Positions 10,920 to 21,556 of a stretch of 64,000 bases of DNA are shown piece by piece. Source of the stretch: Ditylenchus dipsaci (lineage: Eukaryota; Nematoda; Chromadorea; Rhabditida; Anguinidae); the NCBI GenBank assembly GCA_004194705.1, contig SADC01001282.1, forward strand, positions 1,054,001 through 1,118,000, given 5' to 3'. Each line of letters starts with the position of its first letter. Within the stretch, counting starts at the first letter, position 1. The notes below the pieces were generated by a model. That model did no database searches. It had not been told where the DNA came from and saw nothing but the letters and a program-made list of their open reading frames with translations. The position numbers were made by a program, and so were the translations under genes.

Positions 10920-11590
10920 GTGAAACCTTTAATAGTACCCCCTATACTGTTTAAAAATCGGGTTTTTGACATTGTGTTTTAGACCCAATTTTTAAAGGCT
11001 CAAATTGTTTTACCCCTCCAAATTACTGATTTATCCCACCAAATCGTATAAACGAGTAATTCTCGGTGTTTTTCCAATTGTAAAATTTTTATTTTTATAT
11101 TAGCATGTAGCCCAGAATCTCTAGTTTCTAATGAGCTATCGACTGACTCGGTGTTGTTGAGAAAAAGTAAGAGATATCCTTTTTTGTGAAATAGGAGTTG
11201 TTTCATAAAAACTAATTTTTCTCACATTTTTCTGAACAACATCGAGTCAGTTGATAGCTCATTAGAAACTAGAGATTCTGGGCTACATGCTAATATAAAA
11301 ATAAAAATTTTACAATTGGAAAAACACCGAGAATTACTCGTTTATACGATTTGGTGGATAAATCAGTAATTTGGCGGGTGAAATTAGTTACAACCATTTT
11401 TAAAAATTTTTTTTAGGCAAGTTACCACGTATTTGGTAGCTCATATCGCTGCCTACAAAATGGGCGGTGACTTGCATGAAAGCAATTTTCAAAAATCGGT
11501 CAAAAACACAATGCCACAAACACGATTTTGAATCAATATAAGCTTACATAATTTTTATTATCTTTTCTAATAAAAATAAATAGGGTAGGA
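10920..11590. repeat. Large inverted-repeat element
   Basis: Arms around 11020-11200 and 11220-11370 mirror each other (shared words ACCGAGAATTACTCG and ATCTCTAGTTTCTAATGAGC). A motif TTTTTGACATTGTGTTTT near the left end reappears inverted at about 11500. Related words occur in 57267-57508 and 60613-60975. Confidence 0.65.
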
Positions 11591-11757
11591 TCCGGCTGTT
11601 TTTTAACAAACTTCTCAGTCATTTTTCAAATAAATCCAGATCACAATTATTTTAAAGATAAGTTTTTTTCTTGAAATTCAAAAATTATTGTCTTTCCAAA
11701 AACAGATTCAACTTTGATTTTGCATCAGTTATCTTCTCTTTTTGTTTTTATTTTCAG

Positions 11758-11904
11758 CCTTTGGTTAAGAAAAACAATCCGACCTTCACTTTTTTTCACT
11801 ACACTGCACAAACAAAATTAGTAAAGGATTTCGGCCCTGGTAGAGAAGCCGGTATTTTTGACTTTGGTCTACCTATTGATTTTTTCTGTGACCTTCAATA
11901 TTAA
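11758..11904 (+). CDS. Candidate terminal exon, unrecognised
   Basis: A strong TTTTCAG acceptor (ending 11757) opens a 48-residue frame in phase 0, ending TAA. It starts PLVKKNNPTFTFFHYTAQTK and contains KDFGPGREAG. Composition is more coding-like than the neighbouring AT-rich DNA. No upstream exon was found. Confidence 0.4.
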   Translation, partial: PLVKKNNPTFTFFHYTAQTKLVKDFGPGREAGIFDFGLPIDFFCDLQY

Positions 11905-12115
11905 TTGCCTAGTCATATAATTACAGTCTTTGAATAAAAAATTTTCACAAATGTTTTCAGATTATTCTATGCGTGAGACTATAAAAAAGGACAGAAGTAA
12001 AAAAATCAAATTTGTGTAAAAATCAACAGGAGACCGAGGCAAAAAAACACCGGTTTTTTACTAAAGCCAAGATTTTTATAACCGAGAAGAATAGCTGGGA
12101 TGTTAAATTTAGTAT

Positions 12116-12890
12116 TAAAACTTTGGCTCTATATACATTTGCGCGTCTCAAAATTTGAAATTTAATCTTTCTCACCCAAGCCGATCTTAACGAAAATTGC
12201 GCCAAATGCCTCAAAAAGCTTTTAAATGTACCTTTCAGTGTTAAAAATATAGAACTTTAGGCTCAGGATTCGGCGAGGGTAGGCCAGCGTATGTTCGGAT
12301 GAAATCAATGTTCGGATGGCATACCCTTCCTTGGCTTAAAAAAGTGTAAACAAATAGTTTTTAAGACTTTTGCAAATTCTATTTTGAAAAAATCAGCTTG
12401 CGGACCAAGGCATATTTTCTTTGGTTTTCGACCCGGAAATTGGCCCCTTTTCTGCCTCAAAAGGCTCTTTTCTTGCCCCGAAATTGAAAAGCCCTTTGTT
12501 CTCGGTAATTTTCAAATAAATTTTTATTTTTTATTAACCATTGTGTAGCTCTGATTCTCGGCTTTCTAGCAAGCTATCAATTGACCATATGAAGTTTTAA
12601 AAAGTTGGAGGAAAAGTTCTTTGAATGAACAAAATCGTCGAAAAAATTTTCTCTATTCAAAAAGCTTTTTCTCCAATTTTTCGTGAAACTCACTAAATCA
12701 CTCAACTGAATCACTCATTCAGAGCTACAAGATGGGTTCAAAAAATCGAAAAAAAAGTCACTGAGAACAAATGGTTTTTCACATTTAAGGCAAAAAAAGA
12801 GCCTTTTGGGGCGGAAAAGGTACCATTTCAGGGTCGAAAAGAATTACAACTATTTTTTTTCAAGACACGCGAATGTATATAGAGCCAAAA
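12116..12890. repeat. Inverted-repeat element, TTTGGCTCTATATACAT ends
   Basis: Left arm ACTTTGGCTCTATATACATT and right arm AATGTATATAGAGCCAAA are inverse copies. The inner arms also mirror each other (GACCCGGAAATTGG… against …CCATTTCAGGGTCG). The right end is repeated at window position 1-42. No target duplication could be fixed. Confidence 0.7.
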
Positions 12891-13052
12891 CTTTAACTTG
12901 TGGAAATTGGGTTTTTGAATTCTGGTGTTTCCTTATTCGAAATAAATAATTTTGATTTTATTTTACCTGATCCCATTGTTGTTTTTCTGACCCAGGTTGA
13001 CTGTAATACAAATAATAAAAATATTTCAAATTTAACAATCATCAACACAAAA

Positions 13053-13586
13053 TCACCTAAATATTCGAATAGCATTATCGAGCAGAGGATGCATCTTATT
13101 AGGCAATGCCTCTCTGTATTCTTTTAGTTTGCTCAATGCTGACTCGCCAGTGCTCTTGAAAGCATTAGAGACTTTGTTGGCTGCCTCTTCCATGGCTTCT
13201 CCCACACTGCCTGGCAAACTGGCAAGTTTTTCGCCAATAGAATAAATTCTGCCTGAAAATGATGTGTTTGATTGCTGGACCTGTTGGACTGCTTCTTTGG
13301 CTGTAGCTGTTGCTTCCTGCTGTGGTTGTTGTGTGGAAGCTAAGCCGGTCAGAGGCAATATTGGGCTGGCATCGTTCAAATTCCCTTCAGAATTGATTAA
13401 CTGTGGCAACTGACTCTTTGGAGCTTGCCACTGGTTGTTGAGTGCAGAGTTGGGAGGTGGATATGGGGGGTACGGGGAGGAAGATCCTCCAGTGCATGCA
13501 TGACCCTCCGAAATAGCCTTGAAGCTAATTAGAGGAAGGCAGACAAGCAATAAACACCAGACAGCAGTGCTCACTCTGGATTCCAT
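13053..13586 (-). CDS. Secreted 177-aa protein, unrecognised
   Basis: A single open exon from ATG (13584-13586) to TGA (13053-13055). Residues 1-25 form a signal peptide with the hydrophobic core VWCLLLVCLPLISF. Then come a Ser/Pro-rich stretch with PYPPYPPP (about residues 37-44), a Gln-rich segment, and a C-terminal half of amphipathic helices (SIGEKLASLPGSVGEAMEEA…). Only one or two Cys remain after the signal, so this is not a disulfide-rich toxin-like fold. A TTTCTCAG acceptor-like site lies 16 nt before the ATG, suggesting a trans-spliced mRNA. A GT directly after codon AG near 13057 could instead be a donor, in which case the true C-terminus differs. The family is not recognised; export and a structural or lipid-binding role are only guesses. 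Confidence 0.65.
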   Translation of the reverse strand: MESRVSTAVWCLLLVCLPLISFKAISEGHACTGGSSSPYPPYPPPNSALNNQWQAPKSQLPQLINSEGNLNDASPILPLTGLASTQQPQQEATATAKEAVQQVQQSNTSFSGRIYSIGEKLASLPGSVGEAMEEAANKVSNAFKSTGESALSKLKEYREALPNKMHPLLDNAIRIFR

Positions 13587-13727
13587 GCAGAAATTAGGCT
13601 CACTGAGAAAACAAAAATGAGTCTAGTAAAATATAGGGGAACATTTGTAAAAAGCAATACAGTAAAAGACTTGCAAAACGTCAGATCGAAGGGTCCCCCC
13701 GCTTAAAGTAGGGGCATTTAGGTTTGA
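13587..13727. promoter_or_regulatory. 5' flank of the secreted-protein gene
   Basis: On the minus strand, GTTTTCTCAG (acceptor at 13603-13604) stands 16 nt before the ATG. No clear TATA box was found. The T-rich tract followed by CAG is typical of a trans-splice acceptor. Confidence 0.4.
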
Positions 13728-14005
13728 AAAACTAGATTCCGTGGCACAGTGCGTAAGCGTTTGTGTTTCTTACGGTCATAAAAGGGTGCGCAGTTTCGAT
13801 CCAACCTGGTCGTCCATTATTTATTATAACTTGTTTGACCAATTTCCATGTGTAATTCGACATTTTCAGCCCCAGATTCAAAATTAGCGATCCCAATTAC
13901 CCTGAATCATTGGTCAAACAAGCCAAAATAAATAGCGTGCCACTAGGTGGGGTCGAAGCTGCGTACCATTTCAAACCAAAAAATCATTTGCCCACTGCGC
14001 CATGC
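13728..14005. repeat. Head-to-head pair of tRNA-derived SINE sequences
   Basis: The plus strand shows CCGTGGCACAGTGCGTAAGC (A-box) and GTTTCGATCC (B-box). The minus strand end shows the same A-box inverted (CCCACTGCGCCATG). The anticodon region does not fold, so this is not a tRNA gene. Same family as 46637-46920. Confidence 0.7.
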
Positions 14006-14086
14006 ATACAGTAAATTTCTAGTCACATAAGTTGGCCGCTCGGTTTAAGTTAAAACCTGTCAAATGCTTTTTTATAGGGCGGTATT

Positions 14087-14487
14087 TAATTTTGCCCCCT
14101 AATTACTGAAAAATGCCCCTAATCAGAAGTTGAAAGTTTTTTTTCGCGATTTTTACGTTTATTTTCCAAATTGTTTTCGACTATCATGCAGCCCAGGATC
14201 TCAGCTTTCTAACGAGCTATCAAACTCTATTGAATGGTCATGTAAATGTAGAAATTTAAGGGTTTAAATTAAGTAACTTTTGTTTCTCTCATATTTTTTC
14301 AAAGTCCTAAATTTCTACATTTTCTACCTTCCATTCAATGGAGTCTGATAGCTCGATACAAAGCTGAGATCTTGAGCTACATGATGGTAAAAAAATTTGA
14401 AAAATAAACGTAAATATTAAGAAAAATATTCAATTTAAGATTAGGGGGCATTTTTCAGTAATTAGGGGCAAAATTAAATATTACCCT
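14087..14487. repeat. Inverted-repeat element, GGGCGGTATTTAATTTTG ends
   Basis: The left arm (TTTAATTTTGCCCCCTAATT) is mirrored by the right arm (AATTAGGGGCAAAATTAAAT). The central arms also mirror each other around 14280. No coding content. Confidence 0.65.
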
Positions 14488-14755
14488 TTTTTATTTACTT
14501 GCTTTTATTTTGCGTCTTACGGTGATATTCAAAAATTGAAATCTAATTGCAAATCAACTGTTAAATGTCTCTAACAAACAATTTATTAACACGATGAACG
14601 AAAAAATTCGGCCCGTTTCAAATGGTCTTTTTTTTCCTGACAGTATCTACAAACGAATCAACTCTCCTCGAGGACCAAATCCATTACAAACACAATTTAC
14701 CTGCGGGATTTTCGTCCAGAAAATTTGAAACTAAAATTATTCCCATAGACAAATA

Positions 14756-14778
14756 GACCCTTTCGGGTACCCAAAAGA
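14756..14778 (-). promoter_or_regulatory. Conserved element just 3' of U3 copy 1
   Basis: CTTTTGG-TACCCGAAAGGGTC lies a few bases beyond the RNA end and is shared with U3 copy 2 (55758-55779). CCCGAAAGGG could form a small hairpin. It may be a 3' end signal (3'-box-like) or part of the precursor. Confidence 0.5.
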
Positions 14779-14783
14779 AAGGC

Positions 14784-14991
14784 TCTGCTCAGCAAACGTC
14801 TTCCCCAGACCAGTTCCCTTGCGGGACCCGATCACGATCCTCAAGTTTAGGAGTCTCAAAAGAGAACAACCCAAAGAGCTTCACGCTCAGAGGAAGACGT
14901 CACATCTCGATCATCGCAGATGCAAAGGCAGTCCAAGTGTCGCTCCTTGGAAGAAAACATACTACAGAAATGATCCTGTGAAGCATGATTT
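14784..14991 (-). ncRNA. U3 small nucleolar RNA, copy 1
   Basis: Read on the minus strand the RNA starts about AAATCATGCTTCACAGG and carries the U3 box A (GGATCATTTCTGTAGT), a GATGATCGAG box C', box B (TCTGAGCGTGAAGC), a box C-like TTGAGGATCGTGATC and a CTGA box D before a short 3' tail, in U3 order. The length of about 208 nt compares with about 217 for human U3. U3 guides early 18S rRNA processing in the nucleolus. It differs from the copy at 55544-55752 by roughly twenty scattered changes that leave the boxes intact. Box A, box B and box C are known U3 signatures; the exact ends are inferred by alignment to general U3 structure. Confidence 0.9.
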
Positions 14992-15027
14992 CGAATATGT
15001 GCCCAAAATGTTGATGTTTATGGAAAT

Positions 15028-15076
15028 GAGTTTTCCACTAGTTGCTGGGTTTGATTTGCTGCTAGACAGTTAGAGT
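15028..15076 (-). promoter_or_regulatory. Proximal sequence element of U3 copy 1
   Basis: A 49-nt block from about -85 to -37 (ACTCTAACTGTCTAGCAGC then TCAAACCCAGCAACTAGTGG) matches about 42 of 49 positions upstream of U3 copy 2 at the same distance. Sequence between the block and the RNA start is not conserved. The position fits a snRNA-type PSE. Confidence 0.7.
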
Positions 15077-15293
15077 AGAAAGACACTTTTCATCTATTTC
15101 ACGAGTTCTCTACCAAAACAATTTAAAAAAGGCTCTTTCAAACTTTCTTTGTGATCTTTTTCTCTTTTCTAATTTTTCAATCTCATTATTTATTGTTTCA
15201 CTAATAGATTAAGATTCTTTATATAATGGGTCAAAAATGATTTGACCTATTCCAAAATTTCATTATTTTTTATGGCACTGGCTGAAAAATTGC
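15077..15293. other. U3 copy 1 upstream flank, nothing else seen
   Basis: AT-rich sequence with no exon or repeat end recognised. Confidence 0.3.
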
Positions 15294-15972
15294 GGGGAAT
15301 AGAAGATTGAGCCATTTCAAACTCGGCAAATTCAAATTGAGCCCATTTCAAACTGTGTCAATGCAAACTGGGCCGATTTGATATTGGGCCAATTTAAACG
15401 TGGCCAACTTGTCGACAACTTTTTCGTTGATATTTCACTCAAAATCATGGCCAGTTCGAAATCGGCCGATTCGAAATTGGCTAAATTTAAATTTGGCTCA
15501 GTTTAAAATGTCCCAATCTTCTCCTACCCACAGTTTCGCAGATTGACTTGCCTGGATGTCTGGATCCCTCACAGAATCACATAAAAACAAAATATTTGAA
15601 AACTAAGCATTTAAAATGAAAAAAAACAACTTCAATAAAAAAGGATCTCATTTTATAGTCAAAATCAATTAAAAATTCGAACAAAAATTGTTATAAATAT
15701 TTTTTTGGGCACGCCAAAGATTGGGTCATTTCAAATTAGGCCTGTTCATATTGGGCCAAAATCAAATTTGGCCCAATTCAAGTTGGGTCACATTTTGACT
15801 GCGGAAAAAGGACTTCTTACTTCTGAATACCATAAATTTCATATACGCAAGTGACCATCGTGTTGCAACCAAAAATTCAAGTACTCCAAAAGAGGGTCAA
15901 ACGTCAGTCAAAAAAAGACCCAATTTAACTTGGCCAAATTTGACTGGGCCCAATTTGAAATGTCCATTCTTC
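15294..15972. repeat. Repeat made of TTCAAATTGGGCC words
   Basis: More than ten degenerate copies of (T/A)TTCAAATTGGGCC in both orientations at both ends (15300-15520 and 15710-15970). The same words form the inverted repeat at about 61690-61860 inside the PLC gene. Confidence 0.65.
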
Positions 15973-16273
15973 GCGCGAGCCTTTTTCCGATCATTTTTGT
16001 GCACTTTTGACAAAAAAAATAACAAAGTTTGTCAAAAAATCCTGCTTCGGCATACTAGAATTCAACAGACCAAAAAGGCAACATTCTAGTCACTTTTTGG
16101 GACATGGATAACCTTTGTAAATTTGTGATAAAAACAAAATCCATCCTATGCCTATTATATTCTTTTGCTTGATTGAAGTGCATAAAAGGGAAAGCGATTG
16201 TTTTTTTTATTGCCCAACTTTTTACTTATTACATACAAATTTGTAGCAAGTGTTAAACAAGTATTGTATGTGT

Positions 16274-18399
16274 CTATCCTTGTTCCTCTTCTTCTTCATC
16301 GTTGGACAAATTCAGCGAGGCTAGCGACGACTTTTTCTTCCGCTGCAATTCGTTTTCGCGGATGGCAGCAAACGGACCAACATTTTTGGCTATAGATGCT
16401 GCTACTAGAGATGACTGAACAATTGCACTACTGCTCACTGACTTTTCTTTCAGACTCTTTGGATTTTTGGGCGAGCGAGAGTTATCCAGGGAAGATTTCT
16501 GAAACAGGGATTTTATAAATTAATTTTTTTTTTGAAATACGCTGAAAAAGCTGAAAACCCGTTTTCTGTAAATTTGTACCGCGTTTTTTACCGCAGATTT
16601 TCACCCCTCATCCTTTGTTACCGTATTTTCTCTAATAGAGACCGTTCTCCTAATAGAGCCCCCCCTCTTTTTTGTTTGACTTCGTGGGTTTTTATTTTAG
16701 GGCAGAGTCAATATATTGTGGGATTTGCCGATGGCGAAAGACAGAGTTAATCGTTGTATTAGCGAGTATGCCGAATTAGAGAGGTCTGACTGTACCTTGT
16801 AAAGTGAGTGATGGGTAGTCTGTTAGGCTATAGATTTCGAAATTTAGAGCACTACGATTTGAGAACAATTTCGCAGACTGAGCCCCAAAATTCAGTCCAC
16901 AACAGTCATATATTTTTGATCTTTAGCTATTTTTAGGATACCTTTGATTCTGCAGATGAACGGGAATTTGAACTTATACAGTCGAAAAAATGACTAGGGC
17001 GAAACATGGCACAGTGTGTCAAATTGCCAAAAATTGGAAATAGGAGTTTTCGTGGCAGGACCCAAAATTTAAAAAGTATAAGAATTAGGCAAAAAAATGA
17101 CTGAAAATTATAAACTTTTTAAACTGTTTGTTTTTCACACTAAATTTTTGTGGTATTACAGAAAATTTGGGCTTAAATGAAAGCTGAGATTCTGCGCTAC
17201 AAACTAAGGATTGATGTTAGTGCTGTTACATGGAATTCCGGAGTTGCGACACGCAAAATAACATACCGTGTCCCTAAGGGGTGGCTCTCTATTAGAGACT
17301 GGTGTTCTAATTGAGACTGGTGCTCTATTAGAATAAACACGGTAGGTCGAATTTTCTCCTTTTTACAGCTTTTTTTTTGATTTTTTCACCCAATCGCGTT
17401 ATAAGTTGCATCAGATAGCCTAAAGCTTGATCTGCAAAGTTGTTGGATTTAATTTTAAATTAAGCGAAAAATTAAAAAAAAATCACAATGAAAACTGAAA
17501 GCTGTGAAAAGGGGGTAATTCGGCACATGTTATTGTGTGTGTCGAAAGTCTAAAATTCCATGTAGCAACACCAATTAATCATCCATGGGGTTTTAACAGA
17601 GAAAATACGGTATTTTAAAATTTTCCCGCAAAATTTTAAAATACCGTATTTTCTCTGTTAAAACCCCATGGATGATTAATTGGTGTTGCTACATGGAATT
17701 TTAGACTTTCGACACACACAATAACATGTTTTCAAATTTTTTTGGCAGAAAAACATAGGGTTGGGTAATTCTCCGGAAAAAGTATTTTTCCGGGTAATTA
17801 CCAATTAACCAACCCTAGAAAACAGGATCCCAAAAAACAGAAAGCCGCTTTTCAGAACCACTTTAAACTTCTCCCAACCAGTATTTAAGTATTCTGAACC
17901 AGTGTTTAAGGTGGTTCAGAGTGGTTCTGAATGGTTCATTGTGGTATTCTGATGCGTGCAATCGGATTTTTGCAAAACGTCTTCTAGTAAATTCTCAAAA
18001 AACCAACTTTCAGTGGCTTTTGGCCACTCTAGGGTGTGATTTTGAGCAATTCAAGTCATTTTGTGACCAAAAAATTTGAATTTCCGCAAAATTTTAAAAT
18101 ATGTGGGCAAAAAAATAAATCTATGAACGAAAACGAGAAATCTGTGGACAAAAAGAAATATCACCCTTAAAATTTCACTAGAAGTCTGCTAGGCTTTGAG
18201 TTTTGGAGGCAAAATTTTATCAAGATTCGGTTTTAAAATTTCAAAATTTTGATTGGCGAATCCCTTTTTTATTTTTAAAGTCGAAATTCTGAGGGTCCCA
18301 AATAAGTTAAGAAATCGGCTAAAATAAAACAGAATTTACCGTTCCAATTTGCTCTTCACTTTTAACTTTGGTTGCATTCAACGGAGGATTTTTACTCAT
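16274..18399 (-). CDS. Two-exon small basic protein (94 aa), unrecognised
   Basis: Exon 1 is 18340-18399 (ATG at 18397-18399, 20 codons, donor GTAAAT). Exon 2 is 16274-16498, after a TTTCAG acceptor, in phase 0, ending in TAG. The protein is hydrophilic: a Lys/Ser-rich first half (NPKSLKEKSVSSS), a central VAASIAKNVGPFAAIRENEL, then RKKKSS and an acidic tail DEEEEEQG. It has no signal peptide or membrane segment, so a nuclear or cytosolic disordered protein is likely. The 1.84-kb intron is packed with inverted-repeat elements (16621-17342, 17525-17729, 17756-17817), which explains its unusual length here. No acceptor-like site precedes the ATG, unlike other genes in the window. The family is not recognised. 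Confidence 0.65.
16621..17342. mobile_element. CCGTATTTTCTCTAATAG-type element at TA
   Basis: Left end TACCGTATTTTCTCTAATAG and right end CTATTAGAATAAACACGGTA are flanked by TA. It is probably composite, since an internal right-end-like GAATTAGAGAGGTCTGACTG occurs near 16790. It lies in the intron of the 94-aa gene. Confidence 0.7.
17525..17729. repeat. Near-perfect palindrome, two 100-bp arms and 5-bp spacer
   Basis: Arms 17525-17624 and 17630-17729 read as exact reverse complements wherever compared, around the spacer CCCGC. The centre is two fused ends of the CCGTATTTTCTCTGTTA type, head to head. It lies within the intron of the 94-aa gene, so the pre-mRNA could fold into a long hairpin. 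Confidence 0.88.
17756..17817. mobile_element. 62-bp hAT-like MITE, TAGGGTTGG ends
   Basis: TAGGGTTGGGTAATT against AATTAACCAACCCTA, flanked by similar but imperfect GAAAAACA / GAAAACAG. Same end family as 36221-36467 and 50968-51078. Confidence 0.6.
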
Positions 18400-18823
18400 C
18401 GAATTAGAATAAAGATATATAGAATAACAAAGTTAATAAAATATTATAATATAGTAATAAAGAGCAGTATTAGACTAAAAATATTTCCAATATAGATTTT
18501 TCTTTTACACAAACACGCAAGCTTTAAACGAAAAATCTATAATAGACATAGAATGTTTTGGAAAGCTCTCAACAGTGTGTCAGGCTTTGTTTTTCATTTA
18601 AGGCATGGATTATATGTAATAATGCATTAGCTTATGGATTTAGAAAAATTACAGCAACAACTAATCAGCAAATGCTCTTTGAAGAATATCTTTGACTGTC
18701 GACCTTTTTAGTTTGATTAAAATCAGCTAACAAGGGAACCACCCAAGCCGGTTTTCCGATGTGATTTCAAGACCTATGTAAATAATGTTCGCCATGGTCA
18801 GTTTAGTGTCTGAAATGTTAATA

Positions 18824-19142
18824 CAGTCAATCCCCGCAATAGTGACACCCCTAAAAGTTCGTTCCCGCCTAGGGTCGGACAATTTTTTTCACTCAATTTT
18901 TGAAAACTTTTACCAAATATGATTTGTCAGTCTGATCAGAAAAATTGTAAGGATTCTGAATTTGCCGGTCGTTTCTGTAAATGAAAAAAGTTTTGCCGTA
19001 AAGACCGCCGGCACTCGCTATAGTGACACCTCTTTTTGAAATAGGGCGAATCGCGCTTGGTAAACTTTTTCAAAAATTGAGGTAAAAAGTGTCGGACCCT
19101 CAGCGGGAACGAACTTTGGCGCACTATAGCGGGGGTCGATTG
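18824..19142. mobile_element. Pogo-like MITE, CAGTCAATCCCCGCAATAGT ends
   Basis: The inverse right end (…TATAGCGGGGGTCGATTG) is flanked by TA on both sides. Subterminal (A)TAGTGACACC and GTGTCGGACCC words match other members of the group (20163-20519, 22876-23306, 24157-24583). Confidence 0.85.
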
Positions 19143-20162
19143 TATTGTCGGTGGACAGCGAGAAAAATGACGAGGACATGGAGCCAGAAAGTATTTCCTT
19201 TTGATTTTAGCCAATTTTTTAAGTATAAATATATTTAAATTCAAACTCTCGCAATTTTTAGACAACCACTTATGAACTAATTACACCAGTTTTTCCCTAC
19301 AGTATAACTAATATAGCAAAAAAAATATCGCAATATTTGTCACAAACAAAGAAAAAAAATTCGCGATGGGACTTAAAATTTGCTGGATACTTTTGCTTGA
19401 ACATTTTTTAAAAACCAAAAGGGGTAAGCACTTTTTCGCACTCTCTAGTTGCCTAGCTGTTCGAAGCATAGTTGCACGGGCGCCAGCGCCGGTGTGCGCC
19501 CCGAAAATTTTCAGAAAATAAGTGGGCCGGCGCCGATTTGAAAAAACTCCGGCTCCGACGCCGGCGCCCATTTTTCAAGCAAATTTATTATTTTTTCCAA
19601 TATGTCTTTTTCAAAAAATTTGCAATCTTTTTAATTTTTTTTTATTTTTTTTTCGCTTCATTTTTTTTTGTACGTTCTTTTTTGTACGTATAGTCAACCA
19701 GAAAATCATGAAATTGAAGAAGTTTCAGCAATTGAACTTGTTACAATGAACTTTAACTTACACTATTTGCATGCACTTAACAAGCTTATTACTGGTCTAG
19801 GTTTTACTTATCACTCGCCATGCTAGCGTATGACATGTTGTTTATTTGTGCAAGCACAGCGGCTGTAAATTGCACGTGTATATTACTTCATTGCGAACAG
19901 CTGAAGGAAAAAGTCAACAGCTGAAGGAAAAAAAAAGACCGGCGCCACGTAATGCGCTCGGCGCCGATTTTTTGAAAAACTCTGCGCAGGCTCCGGCGCT
20001 GCTCTGCTCACATTCATTGGTCTTGGTGGCGATTGAGGCGAACTTTTTTGAACTTCTTTTGTGATCAGAGATAATTTTTTGTTATTATTTTTATGGGGTT
20101 TTTACTTAACAATAGCACAAGATCCAAGCTTTCTTGAGCATCGAAATTATTTCAAAATTGTA
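19143..20162. other. Gene-free stretch with GC-rich inverted pieces
   Basis: Segments at about 19476-19575 and 19935-20010 are rich in GGCGCCGG and inverted to one another, with a similar block at about 22430-22510. The open frames that cross them are low-complexity Arg/Ala or Phe runs. No gene recognised. Confidence 0.45.
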
Positions 20163-20519
20163 CAGTCTACTCTCGATATAACACCATCCCTCAAGTTCGT
20201 TCCGCCTACGGTCCAACACCTTTTTTACCTCGGTTTTTGAGGTCTTTTGTCAAGCCTGATTTGATAGTCTCATTAAAGACATTTATTTACCGGTCATTAA
20301 CAATTTTTAAAAACGGCGGTGTTATTTCGAGAGACGCGAGTCTTACTGGCAAAAGTTTCAACTTTTTCAGAAACAACCGGTAAAATAAATATCTGTACGA
20401 TATTTCTGAAAAGACTGTCGAATCAGGTTCGACAAAAGACTTCAAAATCGAGGTGAAAAAAAGTGGCGGACCCTAGACGGAATGAACTTGAGGGGTGGTG
20501 TTATATCGAGATTAGACTG
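20163..20519. mobile_element. Pogo-like MITE, CAGTCTACTCTCGATATAAC ends
   Basis: Both ends at TA, with right end GTTATATCGAGATTAGACTG. The two arms carry the shared GTTCGTTCCGCCT…/GGAATGAACTTGAGG subterminal blocks inverted. Confidence 0.85.
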
Positions 20520-20545
20520 TAACGAAAATTGATATTGTTTAGCTA

Positions 20546-21554
20546 CAGTCGAGTCCCACTATAGTGCGACCCTGAGACTGATTGGTTGGCCAGCAAAGAA
20601 ACCACACAAAATTTACTCCCAATATAGTGCGACCCGCTACAGTGCGACACCCGCTATAGTGCGACACTGTGCCGGTCTCCTGTAAGAAATTTCATCCCGG
20701 TATAATGCGAATTCTAAAAAAATTATTTAATTTAATGTCTTGCAACGAAAGAAGTTATTTATTTGTTTTGGAGCAGTTTAAATTTATTTTCCGCTGCTTC
20801 TCCGCTTGTTTTTGCCATCTCGTTTCTTTTTTCGTGCTTATATTTGGTTATTTCAGTTGAAACAATGCATACTCCAAGCAAGCGTCAAGTCATTGTTTTG
20901 GATAAGAAGAAGGCAATCATTGATGCGGCTACCAAGAATAAGAACAAGACTGCGCTGGCCAAACAGTTCAAGCTACCAGAATCAACAATTCGCCAAATTC
21001 TAAAGGATGAAGAAGCAATCTTGAAGGCAACCGAAGAAGGCAGCATTGCAAAGCGGGCGCGACTCACAAAAGGCAACATGAGGAGATGGAGGAGGCGCTG
21101 GTTTTATGGGGTTGAGATGTGCACACCCACATACCTTAGACGCAAATCACTCGAAAGTGACTCTGGATGCATAAAAATGTATGCATACCAGAGTTTCTTT
21201 ATGCGTAGGCCCAGTCAACAAACTATGTTCAAATTCCATCTTTTTGGTATCTAGGTACCTTTCAGGTTGGATTGCCTTGGGGACCAAGGCAAAAAGTCAA
21301 ATTTTAGTCAAAAATTTTTTTTCAAAAAAACGATTTTTGTGTAGAAAAGTGTCAGAAAATGACTTTTTTATCGTTTTAAGCACATAAAAGTTACTTAGGA
21401 GTCGTTTAAACATGATTTACAAATTAGTAAAAAAATGCGCCCCCCAAGTAAATAAGTGCCCAAAGTTTAGTGAAAGAAACACGCTATAGTGCGACTCCCG
21501 CTATAGTGCGACTACCTTCCGGTCCCAGAGTCGCACTATAGCGGGACTCGACTG
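20546..21554 (+). mobile_element. Pogo/Tigger-like element with transposase remnant
   Basis: Ends CAGTCGAGTCCCACTATAGT and ACTATAGCGGGACTCGACTG, flanked by TA (20544-20545, 21555-21556). Subterminal (A)TAGTGCGAC words are reiterated at both ends. The interior encodes the N-terminal DNA-binding part of a CENP-B-type transposase (20865-21254), while the DDE catalytic part is missing. It is the best candidate in the window for the protein source type that mobilised the CAGTC(A/G)A MITEs. Confidence 0.88.
20865..21254 (+). pseudogene. Truncated pogo/CENP-B-type transposase
   Basis: From ATG 20865 the frame reads KRQVIVLDKKKAIIDAA, then a helix-turn-helix (LAKQFKLPESTIRQILKDEE), then KRARLTKG. 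This matches the CENP-B/Tigger N-terminal HTH. After about residue 70 the homologous frame (MEEALVLWG, as in the second CENP-B HTH) continues only in another phase, so a small indel lies near 21078-21090. The DDE domain is absent. TTTCAG ends 9 nt before the ATG. The protein can at most bind DNA. Confidence 0.85.
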
Positions 21555-21556
21555 TA

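Noticed and set aside
14819..15073. Plus-strand 84-residue frame
   Set aside because: It is the complement of U3 copy 1 and its promoter.
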